Assembly: GCA_947493005.1 (NCBI GenBank)
Contig: CANLOY010000008.1
Coordinates: forward strand, 62,001 to 126,000
DNA from: an uncultured Roseivirga sp.
GTDB taxonomy: Bacteria; Bacteroidota; Bacteroidia; Cytophagales; Cyclobacteriaceae
Reading direction: 5' to 3'
DNA: 64,000 nucleotides
Position 1 is the first letter of the stretch. Every line of letters starts with the position of its first letter. The notes beneath the pieces are model-generated. The model worked only from the letters and a program-made list of their open reading frames with translations. It searched no databases and was not told the DNA's origin. The translations under genes were made by a program, and so were the position numbers. Below are positions 18,391 through 27,285 of the stretch, piece after piece.

Positions 18391-19692
18391 TTAATGTTCA
18401 ATATTTTTAGTTTTGAATAAGTCTAAGCTAAACCAAGGCATTTTTACAACTTTACTTGAAACATACCATGTAAGCATGAAAGTGAGGCCATTTACAATTG
18501 CGGTAGCCTGAGCAGCTCCAATAGCTCCATTTTCCATAACAAAAACATATGTCAAAGGTACATTTAAAATTGCTGAACTGATAGTAATGAAAGATACTTT
18601 GGCCGTCTTTTCCGAATAGAATAAATAGTTACAAAACATGTAATACATCCCATTAAACATAAAACCGAGTAGTAAGTAGTTTAAGAATACAGTGGACTCA
18701 TTATATTCTACAGACAATAGACGAAACACAAACGGTAAAAATAATACAAGCAACAACCATGATAATATTAAAATCCCCATAACTAAATATGTGATTTTCA
18801 CTATCTGAAATTTAGCCCAAGCATCTTCAATCGACTTTTTTAATTGCTTATAAAGCCAAGGAATAAAAGCCATATTAAACGCGTTGGTTGCCATATTAAA
18901 AACACTACTAACCTGATAAGCTACGGTATAAAGTCCCATGGTATCCAGACCTATAAGCGAGTTTATGGTCAATCTATCTGTATAGGCAATAGCAAAACCA
19001 GCAAGAGAATGAGGAATGATCGGTGCTCCATACTTAACTGCATGATTTATCAATTTCCTATCAAAGCTCCAATTAATTGTTTTATCTCTGACCATAGAAA
19101 TGTAAGAGAATACGGCCAAAACAATATTTGCTATTAAAATTGCTGAAGCTCTTCCCTCCCAACTATATAAGAGTACAACCACAAAAAATAATGACAAAAC
19201 CAGTTTTATAAGCACTAAAGAGACTTGTAGAATAGCATAGTTCTTAGCCTTATTCTGCATTTGCCATACAGTAAGCCTTACCTGAATTACTCCAAAACAC
19301 GCAGCAGTAACTAAGGAAATAAAAAGCCATTTCTCAGGCAGCTCCGTAAGATTTGATAAACCTTTTCTAAAGAGAAATGTTACCACAAGAAGTATGAGGA
19401 AGCATACAAGGGAGATTAAAAGACTATTTCCTACGTACTTAGAGAATTCGGAGTTAGACTCATCATAGAAATAACGTTTACTTATAGCGGTTGGAACGTT
19501 CAGAGTGACCAATGGTCCAAATATATTCTGCATAAGTAAAAACATGGCTACTAAGCCATATTCTGCTGGAGACAGGTAATACGATAATACAGGAAGTAAT
19601 AAAAAAGGAAGTACTGCATTTAGGAGAGTCGCCACTCCATAAATACCAGTAGATTTAATCAAATCCCCTTTAAGTAATTGGAGGACCTTCAT
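18391..19692 (-). CDS. wzx: Oligosaccharide flippase, Wzx-like
   Basis: This 433-residue protein with about twelve to fourteen membrane segments starts with a polysaccharide-synthesis (MOP superfamily) signature: STGIYGVATLLNAVLPFLLLP, then LSPAEYGLVAMF. Wzx proteins flip undecaprenyl-linked repeat units from the cytoplasmic to the periplasmic face. Its place beside the Wzy-like gene, in a locus also carrying Wzz and Wza, defines a Wzx/Wzy-dependent export route. Gaps of about 80-90 bases on each side hold no visible gene. Confidence 0.88.
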   Translation of the reverse strand: MKVLQLLKGDLIKSTGIYGVATLLNAVLPFLLLPVLSYYLSPAEYGLVAMFLLMQNIFGPLVTLNVPTAISKRYFYDESNSEFSKYVGNSLLISLVCFLILLVVTFLFRKGLSNLTELPEKWLFISLVTAACFGVIQVRLTVWQMQNKAKNYAILQVSLVLIKLVLSLFFVVVLLYSWEGRASAILIANIVLAVFSYISMVRDKTINWSFDRKLINHAVKYGAPIIPHSLAGFAIAYTDRLTINSLIGLDTMGLYTVAYQVSSVFNMATNAFNMAFIPWLYKQLKKSIEDAWAKFQIVKITYLVMGILILSWLLLVLFLPFVFRLLSVEYNESTVFLNYLLLGFMFNGMYYMFCNYLFYSEKTAKVSFITISSAILNVPLTYVFVMENGAIGAAQATAIVNGLTFMLTWYVSSKVVKMPWFSLDLFKTKNIEH

Positions 19693-19769
19693 TTAATTAA
19701 TTTTTTCGTGTTAACCAGCAACTTTCCAATATGTTTAGAGTTGTAGACATGTTCACTCCTTTCCTTTCT

Positions 19770-21275
19770 TCATTTCTTAAAAGTTGAGATGACTTTGTCC
19801 AACGGATTTGAATTTCTACCCATTAACTGTTTATCAACTTGTCGGTTTGAATTGTCAAATTGAGTCCTAATCAAGTCCGAAATCTGATCAGCCGTTATTC
19901 CTAGGTTGATATACTCACTTTCTAATTGCCCTGAAAGCAAAGTCCATCCATAGTCACTGGTAACAATAGAGTTAACACCGAAATAGCTTGCCTCTATCGC
20001 TGTTGACGAAGAATGTGTTATGTGCAAATCAATATTTGATAGAATGGTATACAAAGGAAGCTCGGAAGAAACATCAAGTTCGTAATTATGAATATCACTG
20101 TTTGCCAGCATCTCCTGAACAACAGATTTTTCATCCATCATTGATGGATGTAACCTGATTAACCAATTAAATTCATTCTGTGTATTAGCAATTACTTCTA
20201 ACGTTGAACCAATAAATTCTTTGCTACTCACATCCCAACTTAATGTTACTAAAATCCTTGAGAGGCTAGAGTTAATCTTATCATTTAAAACTTTCTCGAA
20301 GCCACTGCTCCATTCATATTTATCACTCTGCCAAAGGTTTATCAGCAGATTACCTGTAACTATACAATCATGTTGATGCAATTTCTTTGACCACTTTTCA
20401 AAACTTGTTTTCTCAAGTGATGACCAACTCAAAAAATAGTTTGGAAGTAAATTATATCCTTCCCTCGGAACATTGTTCCATGCTCCATATGCTCCATGAC
20501 TATCTCCTTGTACACCATGCTGAATATCATAGGATGGTATACCTATTCTACTGCATGCCAAATTCATCGCAAATCCATATTCTGTGTAATAGCATATAGA
20601 CATTGCAGCTCTAAATTTTCCTCTACTCAAACATTTTTGAAAATATTTGGCTAAGCATTCAATCTTCCTAACCTCTAAATGAATTGATGATTCTTCAAAC
20701 AAATATCCTAACCCAAATTCTTCTGCAATGGTTTTAACACCATCTAAACCAGGCAAATTATATCCAGTCTTTTTTATTTTAGCTGATATTATGGACTTAG
20801 CTAATATAAAATCAAGCATAGGTTGAATAAAATAAGAGCTACTGAATCTTGGTTTATAAAATGTATTAGAAGAATCAACCCTTACCAAACTCAAGTCATA
20901 TCTCTCAAGTAAAAGAGCCATTGAATCTGAAAATTTATCAAAGTACCTATCTTGAATTTTAGTAAATGAGATTCCATCCCCCAGTACAAAAACATCTGCA
21001 TCTGGTATTCTAAAATATGACTTAGAAAAATCCTTGAACGAATGATAAACCCATCTAAAAGGCCCTTTTATCAACCTTTTATACTTGTCAAACTTTGAAA
21101 CTGACAGAATAGAAGTCCCTTCGGAGATATTTAATGATTGATTTGACAATATTGCCCACAATTTCACTCTTAAAAAAGGCCATATTTCAACATCTCTGTG
21201 TTTCCATTGAGTCACAGGAAACTCCTCCTCTATTCTATTTAAAACAGATTTAATTTCTTTCTGCCTAATACTCAT
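19770..21275 (-). CDS. Putative GT-B type surface-glycan glycosyltransferase, unrecognised family
   Basis: I do not recognise this 501-residue protein by family name. Its second half has YDIQHGVQGDSHGAYG, then LIRLHPSM, then HITHSSSTAIEASYFG. The order QHG...RLHP...HSSxxxEA is shared with capsule-type glycosyltransferases such as KpsS/LipB-like and CDP-glycerol-type transferases, where it forms the nucleotide-sugar site. The first half is charged and has no clear motif or signal peptide, so it should be cytoplasmic or membrane-associated. Located between the flippase and the PtmA-like reductase, it probably transfers a sugar, possibly a CMP-activated one. That substrate idea is inference. Confidence 0.65.
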   Translation of the reverse strand: MSIRQKEIKSVLNRIEEEFPVTQWKHRDVEIWPFLRVKLWAILSNQSLNISEGTSILSVSKFDKYKRLIKGPFRWVYHSFKDFSKSYFRIPDADVFVLGDGISFTKIQDRYFDKFSDSMALLLERYDLSLVRVDSSNTFYKPRFSSSYFIQPMLDFILAKSIISAKIKKTGYNLPGLDGVKTIAEEFGLGYLFEESSIHLEVRKIECLAKYFQKCLSRGKFRAAMSICYYTEYGFAMNLACSRIGIPSYDIQHGVQGDSHGAYGAWNNVPREGYNLLPNYFLSWSSLEKTSFEKWSKKLHQHDCIVTGNLLINLWQSDKYEWSSGFEKVLNDKINSSLSRILVTLSWDVSSKEFIGSTLEVIANTQNEFNWLIRLHPSMMDEKSVVQEMLANSDIHNYELDVSSELPLYTILSNIDLHITHSSSTAIEASYFGVNSIVTSDYGWTLLSGQLESEYINLGITADQISDLIRTQFDNSNRQVDKQLMGRNSNPLDKVISTFKK

Positions 21276-21296
21276 GAGATATTATTGTATAGGAAA

Positions 21297-22037
21297 TCAA
21301 ATAGCAGTCCAGCCTCCATCTACCATCAGGTTATGGCCTGTTATATAGCTAGCATTGTCAGATAACAGGAAGGCTACGGGTGGAGCAATTTCTTCGGGTT
21401 TGGCCATCCGTTTTAAAGGTACTTTGTGTTCAAATTGTTCAACGAACTTCGCATTCTGATTATTAAAAACCCCCCCCGGTGAGACACAGTTAATTCTCAC
21501 TCCAAATGAACCATAATAAGAAGCCAGGTAACGAGTGAAGTTTACTACCCCTCCTTTAATAGCGGAATAAGCTGCAGGAGAGGTCATACCTCCGGTATTC
21601 TCATAAACAGTAAAATCATTCCCTACAACACCATAGATTGAAGAGACATTAATGACTGCACCTGATTTCTGTTTTTTCATAAAAGGCAAGACCAGTTGGC
21701 ATAACTGAAAACAAGTGTTCAGTTGCATTTCCACATTTTTACTCCAGCTCTCAAGAGAAACGTCTTCAAATTTATCTCCCCAATCTGAAGTTCTTGGGTA
21801 TGCATTATTGACCAAACCATCAATACGACCAAATTTATCAAGTACCATCTTAATAAGTCCCTCGACTTCAGTCGGATTTGTAATATCACAAGTGAATTGA
21901 TTTTCTCTTGATTCTTTAAAAGCAATATCCACCTCTACTAGAGTAACAGATTCTTTGAGTAAGAAATCTCTAATGGCAGACCCAATAAGTCCTTCGCTCC
22001 CCGTCAGAATTACTACTTTGTTTTTTAGTCCTTTCAT
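21297..22037 (-). CDS. Short-chain dehydrogenase/reductase, PtmA-like
   Basis: The 246-residue classical SDR has GSEGLIGSA for cofactor binding, VNNAYPRTSDWG, the catalytic serine in INVSSIYGVVG, and YSAIKGG (YxxxK), ending in ITGHNLMVDGGW. The NAYPR and SIYG segments are like those of PtmA, the oxidoreductase linked to nonulosonate synthesis in Campylobacter flagellin glycosylation. The ATG at 22037 overlaps the TGA of the upstream gene (TGATG), so a TTG three bases earlier is not favoured. Presence in the same operon as NeuB and CMP-synthetase genes supports a role in that branch. The step it performs is not known. Confidence 0.83.
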   Translation of the reverse strand: MKGLKNKVVILTGSEGLIGSAIRDFLLKESVTLVEVDIAFKESRENQFTCDITNPTEVEGLIKMVLDKFGRIDGLVNNAYPRTSDWGDKFEDVSLESWSKNVEMQLNTCFQLCQLVLPFMKKQKSGAVINVSSIYGVVGNDFTVYENTGGMTSPAAYSAIKGGVVNFTRYLASYYGSFGVRINCVSPGGVFNNQNAKFVEQFEHKVPLKRMAKPEEIAPPVAFLLSDNASYITGHNLMVDGGWTAI

Positions 22038-22708
22038 CAATCTAAATGAAAATAATAGTCTATGGTTGGTTTTTTATTTTCTATTATCCTGTTGTCCGGA
22101 TAATTACCAAGGGCAATTTGATTGTCTTCTAAGTCAGTATCAATCAAATAAGATCTTGCTCCAACTATACAGTTTTCCCCAAAATTGCAGTCTCCTAGAA
22201 CGGATGAATTAGAATAAACAATTGTCTTTTCAGAAAAATTTGGATATTTTCCATCTATCAATGAACCAATGGTTACCCCTTGATATATTACTAAATAATC
22301 CGAGTAACTGGCATTGCCAACAATTGTACCTAATGGATGTATAAATAAAAATACTTCTGGCAATTCAATACTATAAAATGCATCTATGCCAAACATCGTC
22401 TTATTCAATAAAAATGCTTTGGATGCGGCATTTTCATCACCCAACTTATAAAGTTCATTTGACAGAAGATATAAAAATGAACAATAATGATCACCATTCA
22501 AATGATTAAAATAAACTTCATCATTATGGTTTCGATAGTAACGAGATTTAATTTTTACAAAACATCTCTCAATCCTTTGAAAAACCTTCTCTATGACCTT
22601 TTCAGTCTGTAGCCTGAACTCCTGATGATCTCCATCCGGAAAGTGATTTTCTATCTGTTTAGAAACATATATTACAGATTCTTTTGGAGTTAAAGAGCTC
22701 GCGAGCAT
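22037..22708 (-). CDS. Serine acetyltransferase-like left-handed beta-helix acyltransferase
   Basis: The 223-residue protein has a helical N-terminal part and a C-terminal hexapeptide-repeat helix (FIHPLGTIVGNASYSDYLVIYQGVTIGS, then VLGDCNFGENCIVGARSYL). The HPLG and YQGVTIG segments resemble CysE-type acetyltransferases, though the canonical GGTGK-like end is missing and the tail is different. It abuts the HisF-like gene of set 2 and the PtmA-like gene. It more likely N- or O-acylates a sugar than serine, for example the amino group made by the perosamine synthase or aminotransferase. This is inferred from location. Confidence 0.72.
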   Translation of the reverse strand: MLASSLTPKESVIYVSKQIENHFPDGDHQEFRLQTEKVIEKVFQRIERCFVKIKSRYYRNHNDEVYFNHLNGDHYCSFLYLLSNELYKLGDENAASKAFLLNKTMFGIDAFYSIELPEVFLFIHPLGTIVGNASYSDYLVIYQGVTIGSLIDGKYPNFSEKTIVYSNSSVLGDCNFGENCIVGARSYLIDTDLEDNQIALGNYPDNRIIENKKPTIDYYFHLD

Positions 22709-22710
22709 TT

Positions 22711-23469
22711 TTATACTTTTTTAATATCAATTTGATGGTTCATCAAGTAAGCTCTTGCTCTAATGGGGTTATTGTCTCCAAAATGATAAATACTCGCCAT
22801 TGCTAAAGCTCCAACCTCCGTCTCTGTATAGGCATCTTCTAAATGTTTAAAGTTACCAGCACCCCCACATGCCACGACAGGTACATTCACAGATCGATTA
22901 ACCAGTTTGATAAGTTCATGATCATAACCATTCATCTTACCATCATTTGAAATATCGTTTAAAAAAATCTCTCCTGCTCCTAGAGTTTCCATTTTTTGAA
23001 TGTGATCGATTAAACTCACATTGCATTTTATTCTACCAGAGTTTTTATAAAGAACATATTCACCCTCTTCCTTTTTAACATCTATACCCAATACTATGCA
23101 TTGACTGCCAAACATCTTGGCTCCCTCTCGAATTAAATCAGATTGAGTATATGCAGCAGAGTTGATAACTACTTTGTCAGCTCCACTATTTAATAATTTC
23201 CGAATCGTCTGAATTGAATTGATACCTCCTCCAATAGTAAGTGGCATAAAGCATTCCTTAGATACCTTCTCAATGATTTCAGCGTTTGTATCTCTACTCT
23301 CATTAGTGGCATCAATATCCAGAAATACTAATTCGTCTACATATTGAGAATTATAAACTCTAGAAGCAAAAACCGGGTCTCCAGTATCTCTATAATTATC
23401 AAAGTTGACACCTTTTACCATTCTACCTTTTCTCAGTAAAAGAGTAGGAATAATTCTCTTTTTTAGCAT
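22711..23469 (-). CDS. HisF-like ammonia-channel subunit for sugar amidination (set 2)
   Basis: This 252-residue TIM barrel is homologous to the set 1 copy and to HisF. Residue 11, the catalytic aspartate of true HisF, is leucine here (RIIPTLLLRKG), while Asp130 remains in LGIDVKK. GAGEIFLNDISNDG and ACGGAG are conserved. It overlaps the HisH-like gene by seven bases. As in set 1, the pattern suggests a scaffold that channels ammonia rather than a cyclase making imidazole glycerol phosphate. Its sequence differs widely from the set 1 copy, so recent tandem duplication is unlikely. Confidence 0.86.
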   Translation of the reverse strand: MLKKRIIPTLLLRKGRMVKGVNFDNYRDTGDPVFASRVYNSQYVDELVFLDIDATNESRDTNAEIIEKVSKECFMPLTIGGGINSIQTIRKLLNSGADKVVINSAAYTQSDLIREGAKMFGSQCIVLGIDVKKEEGEYVLYKNSGRIKCNVSLIDHIQKMETLGAGEIFLNDISNDGKMNGYDHELIKLVNRSVNVPVVACGGAGNFKHLEDAYTETEVGALAMASIYHFGDNNPIRARAYLMNHQIDIKKV

Positions 23470-24080
23470 GCCTTCATTCTTGAAAAATTATCCAACATTC
23501 TTAAACCTTGTTTCTGACTCTTTTCTGGGTGGAATTGTGTCCCAATAACATTGCCTTTTTCATTAGCTACTATTGAAACAAACTCATTTCCGTAGTCGGT
23601 AACTGCCACAATATTCTCTTCACTTTTTGTAGCAAAGTGATACGAATGTACAAAGTACACATCTGCACTTTTTTTAACGCCTTCAAATAAGCCTGGGTCC
23701 CTTTTTAAGTTAATTCCATTCCATCCAATATGTGGAATCCGATACCCTTCAGCTTTCATTAACTCAATTGTTCCAGGAATTAGCCCAAGACCTTCAGTTT
23801 CTGCTACTTCTGTACCTTTATCTGCCAAAAGCTGCATACCAAGGCAAATTCCTAACAAAGGTTTACCTGAATCAGCAAAAGTTTTAATAGGATCAAAGTA
23901 ACCCTTATCTTTGATACTACTCATTGCTTTAGGAAATGCTCCAACACCTGGTATAATCAAGTGCGTAATGCCATTAAAATTTTCAACAGAATCAATGACC
24001 GAACTTTCTAAACCCAAAAAGGTCAGAGAATTGGTTACGGACTTCAAGTTGCCCATACCATAGTCGAGAATACCAATCAT
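23463..24080 (-). CDS. HisH-like glutamine amidotransferase (set 2)
   Basis: This 205-residue glutaminase keeps Cys79 in GICLGMQ, His184 and Glu186 in QFHPEKS, and the YFVHSYH segment. The gene overlaps the amidotransferase upstream by four bases (ATGA) and the HisF-like gene downstream by seven, so the three are tightly coupled in translation. It should provide ammonia from glutamine to the amidotransferase at 24077-25246. It is distinct from the set 1 HisH copy. Confidence 0.88.
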   Translation of the reverse strand: MIGILDYGMGNLKSVTNSLTFLGLESSVIDSVENFNGITHLIIPGVGAFPKAMSSIKDKGYFDPIKTFADSGKPLLGICLGMQLLADKGTEVAETEGLGLIPGTIELMKAEGYRIPHIGWNGINLKRDPGLFEGVKKSADVYFVHSYHFATKSEENIVAVTDYGNEFVSIVANEKGNVIGTQFHPEKSQKQGLRMLDNFSRMKAC

Positions 24081-25246
24081 TGCTTTCTGTTGTCCTCTCT
24101 ATACCATTCGTCCATGTCGTGAACTTTTTCCATCAGAGGCATATTCTCAAAATCTGGTTCAAATGGGGGTACTACAAATTTCCTTACCGTATCATAAAAC
24201 TCCTTCTCGGTCATTCCCATGTATTCTAAGAAAACTTGTAGGGACTGAGGCTTTTTACCTTCATACTCATCAATCCATTTTTGAGCTTCCTCTGTACTCA
24301 TGCGCCCATTACGGATTTCAAAGTTGACTAGTTGTGTCACCCGACCATATCCTCTTTTGAGATACTTAATATAATCCCGAGTACCTTGCATCCAGCATTC
24401 TACCTTAGCATATTCTTGGTTGATTGTCTCCGGAACTCCCTCTAGTTCATCTCCATCCCATCCAAGTTCATCCATGATGATTTTAGTTTGTTTTTTGTAG
24501 TCCCAAGGAATGAAACTACCTAGACAAACTGAATAGTAATCCATCTTTCTTAATTCAGAGAGTTCCGGGTAAGTATAAGGCAACAGGTCTCTCCTATCGA
24601 TTGGATCATCTTCTCTATTAATCATTCCATGCATATCATCTGCAGTTATCCCCAGATTTCTATACATATTGAATTTTTCCTCGTCCTCCCACTCAATAAG
24701 ATCATCTTCATAAGTATAGTATGATGACATTTCTGCTAATGGTTCTCCCCATAAAATCAGCGGAACATTAAACTTAAGTGCCATTTGAAGGGGGTAGGAA
24801 TAAATTCCTGTATGACAGTGCCAACAAAAGTCAGTCTTTCTATTAAAAGCTTCGAACATGAGCTTCTTAACAATATCCCAATTGGGAGTGAAATTGATAA
24901 AATCCACTCCTAATTGCTTGATCATTCTTCCCGTTTTGTCTTCATGTTTTCCACGCATAAAGCCGTGATCAAACCTTACAACCAGAGGCTTAATATTATA
25001 CTCTTTTATCAAGTAATAAAGTGTATAAGTACTGTCTTTACCTCCACTAAAAGGAACTATGCAATCGTAATCGTATTTCCCTCTATATTTCTCTATAACT
25101 TCATCTAATTTCAATTTTCTTTTGTCCCAATCAACATTAGTTTGTTTGAATTCAGATGTCTTACACATGCTGCAACTTGAGCCATCCTGAGCTATTACAA
25201 GCGTCTCATAAGTCTCAGGAAGTAAACAGTTAGTACATTTCTTCAT
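24077..25246 (-). CDS. N-acetyl sugar amidotransferase of a different subtype (set 2)
   Basis: The 389-residue protein has CTNC (4-7), CSMC (25-28) and an SGGKDS ATP-pyrophosphatase loop (67-72). After an FDHGFM strand it has an extra FCWHCH motif (141-145) that the three other paralogs lack. Its C-terminal half (GWDGDELEGVPE, CWMQGTRDYIKYLKRGYGR) also differs from theirs. It belongs to the same broad WbpG/PseA/PtmG family and should make an acetamidino sugar with its linked HisH and HisF. The nearby CMP-nonulosonate synthetase, NeuB and PtmA-like genes suggest a nonulosonic acid or its precursor as substrate; this is inference. Confidence 0.87.
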   Translation of the reverse strand: MKKCTNCLLPETYETLVIAQDGSSCSMCKTSEFKQTNVDWDKRKLKLDEVIEKYRGKYDYDCIVPFSGGKDSTYTLYYLIKEYNIKPLVVRFDHGFMRGKHEDKTGRMIKQLGVDFINFTPNWDIVKKLMFEAFNRKTDFCWHCHTGIYSYPLQMALKFNVPLILWGEPLAEMSSYYTYEDDLIEWEDEEKFNMYRNLGITADDMHGMINREDDPIDRRDLLPYTYPELSELRKMDYYSVCLGSFIPWDYKKQTKIIMDELGWDGDELEGVPETINQEYAKVECWMQGTRDYIKYLKRGYGRVTQLVNFEIRNGRMSTEEAQKWIDEYEGKKPQSLQVFLEYMGMTEKEFYDTVRKFVVPPFEPDFENMPLMEKVHDMDEWYREDNRKQ

Positions 25247-25252
25247 TGCGTA

Positions 25253-26563
25253 TTAGTTTAATCTTTTAAATCCGGAATGACTTACCGGGCCTTCTAGTAT
25301 ATTTTCCGTTCTGTTTTCCTTGATCATCAATGCAATCTCAGAAAAAACTTCTTTACACTCTTTTAAGTATTTCTCAACAGATTCGGGTGTATGTGCCATA
25401 GATGTATAAAGCACCGTTGATGCCAGATAGCCCCTCTTAAGCATTTGCTGTGTAAAGTAAGTTTTCAATATCTGACCATGTTCATGCCGAAAGCTAAAAT
25501 GACTCAATGGTGTAATCCCGAAAATAGTATGTGGGATTTCCAACTCACTCAAAATTTCTTTCCAGCCATTTTGAACAGTTTCTCCAATAGACATCAAATG
25601 AGCTGATATATCTAACCTTCTCATTTCTTTAATAGTGGTCAAGGCTGCTACAGTTCCTATTCTGTCAGTCCAATAAGTGCTACTTATAAACGTTTCTTGT
25701 GCTGCCTGCATAACCTCCTTCTTGCCAAGAATAGCTCCAAAAGGATATCCATTACTGGTAGTTTTGCCAAAAACTGCAATATCTGGAGTTACCTCATAGA
25801 GAAGGTGTGCCCCTCCTAAATTGAGTCTCCATCCAGAGGTAATCTCATCAACAATGAATACTATCCCTCTTGCTTTGGCTGCTTCAGAAATTGCTCTGAG
25901 AAACTCGATATCAGGCTGATCATTTCTAATGATTTCCAAAACAATTACTCCAACATCATCACCATTTTTTTCGAGAACACTATTAAAATCTTCTACATCA
26001 TTAAACTTAAACGGAAGAGATGTTCCCATTAATGCACGTGGAACACCTTTCGGTTCTAAACCAGGCAGTAAGTGTCCATCAAGTGCTTCATCTTCATTGA
26101 GATTTGCGGCTAAATACCAATCATGCCATCCATGATAACCACAAAACATTACTTTGTCCTTACCACTAGCAGCTCTGGCTATTCTCACCGCTACTGTCAT
26201 TGCCTCACCCCCTGATCGAGTGTAACGAACCATTTCGGCCCAAGGATGTAAATCAATTAGTAATTCCGCCAACTCCACTTCTTCAGGAACATTAAGCGAA
26301 GTCATGTTACCTCTTCGAAGTGCATCCGTCACTCTATTGTCTACTTCATCATTTGCATAGCCAAGAACACATGCCCCAATACCCATTGTAACAAAGTCTT
26401 GATACTTATTCCCATCAAGGTCCCAAATTTCACCTCCTTTTGCCTTAGAATAATATGCAGGCCAAACATCTGGAAGAAAAAGTTCCGGTCGTTTGGAAAG
26501 CAATTGAGTTCCTCCTGGAATTAAAGTTTTTGCTTTATTGTATAGTTTCGCGCCACTGTTCAT
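25253..26563 (-). CDS. Class III PLP-dependent aminotransferase, glutamate-1-semialdehyde aminomutase-like
   Basis: The 436-residue protein shows class III fold-type I marks: YTRSGGEAMTVAVRIAR, YHGWHDW, IVDEITSGWR with the PLP-ring aspartate, and the Schiff-base lysine in AVFGKTTSNGYPFGA. The start IPGGTQLLSKRPELF resembles HemL-like enzymes found in glycan clusters rather than true heme-pathway HemL. It overlaps the CMP-synthetase gene by four bases. It may aminate or deaminate a keto sugar or shift an amino group on the nonulosonate precursor. HemL proper is usually encoded alone near heme genes, so a heme role here is unlikely. Confidence 0.82.
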   Translation of the reverse strand: MNSGAKLYNKAKTLIPGGTQLLSKRPELFLPDVWPAYYSKAKGGEIWDLDGNKYQDFVTMGIGACVLGYANDEVDNRVTDALRRGNMTSLNVPEEVELAELLIDLHPWAEMVRYTRSGGEAMTVAVRIARAASGKDKVMFCGYHGWHDWYLAANLNEDEALDGHLLPGLEPKGVPRALMGTSLPFKFNDVEDFNSVLEKNGDDVGVIVLEIIRNDQPDIEFLRAISEAAKARGIVFIVDEITSGWRLNLGGAHLLYEVTPDIAVFGKTTSNGYPFGAILGKKEVMQAAQETFISSTYWTDRIGTVAALTTIKEMRRLDISAHLMSIGETVQNGWKEILSELEIPHTIFGITPLSHFSFRHEHGQILKTYFTQQMLKRGYLASTVLYTSMAHTPESVEKYLKECKEVFSEIALMIKENRTENILEGPVSHSGFKRLN

Positions 26564-27276
26564 TCAAGTAATCCTTTCTCTCTTTGAATTAGTAAATGTT
26601 CTATAATACTAAAGTCGACCATATCATCAATTTCAAAAGACTTCCACTTAGGCACAATATAGCCTAGGGCATCTTGATGGTAAAAGTTTTTTCTCTCTTG
26701 GAGATCCGCTACGTATGAAGCATAAATTGTACCCTCATAAAAATAATAGTCATCGATGTCCTGTCTTCGTTTTACAACAAAATTGCTCTTTGATCTCATT
26801 AGCCCATTGTCTAATGTCACCACAAAATCTGGGCTTGCTCCTTCAACAAAGGATACTCCTGCTATACTTCTTGCACTCTTATGGTTAACCAATGATTCGA
26901 TAGAGGAGTCAATATCTTTCACTTCTCTTAATGGTGAAGTAGGTTCTAACATCATTAAAAGATCGAATTCTTTACCTTCCTTATTTTTCATATAATCCAG
27001 CGCATGCAACAGGACATCCATTGATGTACTTGTATCTTCGGCTAATTTATCTGGTCTTAAAAAAGGTACGCGAGCACCAAGCTTTTCAGCTACTTCTTTA
27101 ATTTCTGAAGAATCTGTCGAAACAATAACTTCATCTAGATACTCACTGGCAAGTGCAGTTTCTATAGTCCAAGCAATCAGAGGCTTGCCATGAATATTCT
27201 TAATATTCTTTCTTGGTATACCTTTACTCCCTCCTCTAGCTGGTATAATTCCAATGATTTTCTTCCCCCTATACAT
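26560..27276 (-). CDS. CMP-nonulosonate (acylneuraminate) cytidylyltransferase
   Basis: This 238-residue single-domain enzyme has IGIIPARGGSKGIPRKNI (the CTP-binding loop of NeuA/LegF/PseF enzymes), STDSSEI, LMMLEPTSPLR and FEIDDMVDF near the end. It lacks the C-terminal hydrolase domain that some NeuA proteins carry. It activates a nonulosonic acid with CTP to the CMP sugar used by glycosyltransferases. It lies in the same operon as NeuB and between an aminotransferase and Gmd. Which acid it uses (sialic, legionaminic, pseudaminic or another) cannot be decided from sequence alone. Confidence 0.9.
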   Translation of the reverse strand: MYRGKKIIGIIPARGGSKGIPRKNIKNIHGKPLIAWTIETALASEYLDEVIVSTDSSEIKEVAEKLGARVPFLRPDKLAEDTSTSMDVLLHALDYMKNKEGKEFDLLMMLEPTSPLREVKDIDSSIESLVNHKSARSIAGVSFVEGASPDFVVTLDNGLMRSKSNFVVKRRQDIDDYYFYEGTIYASYVADLQERKNFYHQDALGYIVPKWKSFEIDDMVDFSIIEHLLIQREKGLLE

Positions 27277-27285
27277 GTCTCATAT

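Noticed and set aside
25253-26563. HemL, glutamate-1-semialdehyde aminomutase for heme synthesis
   Set aside because: Overlap with the CMP-nonulosonate synthetase gene and location within a glycan operon make a sugar aminotransferase more likely.
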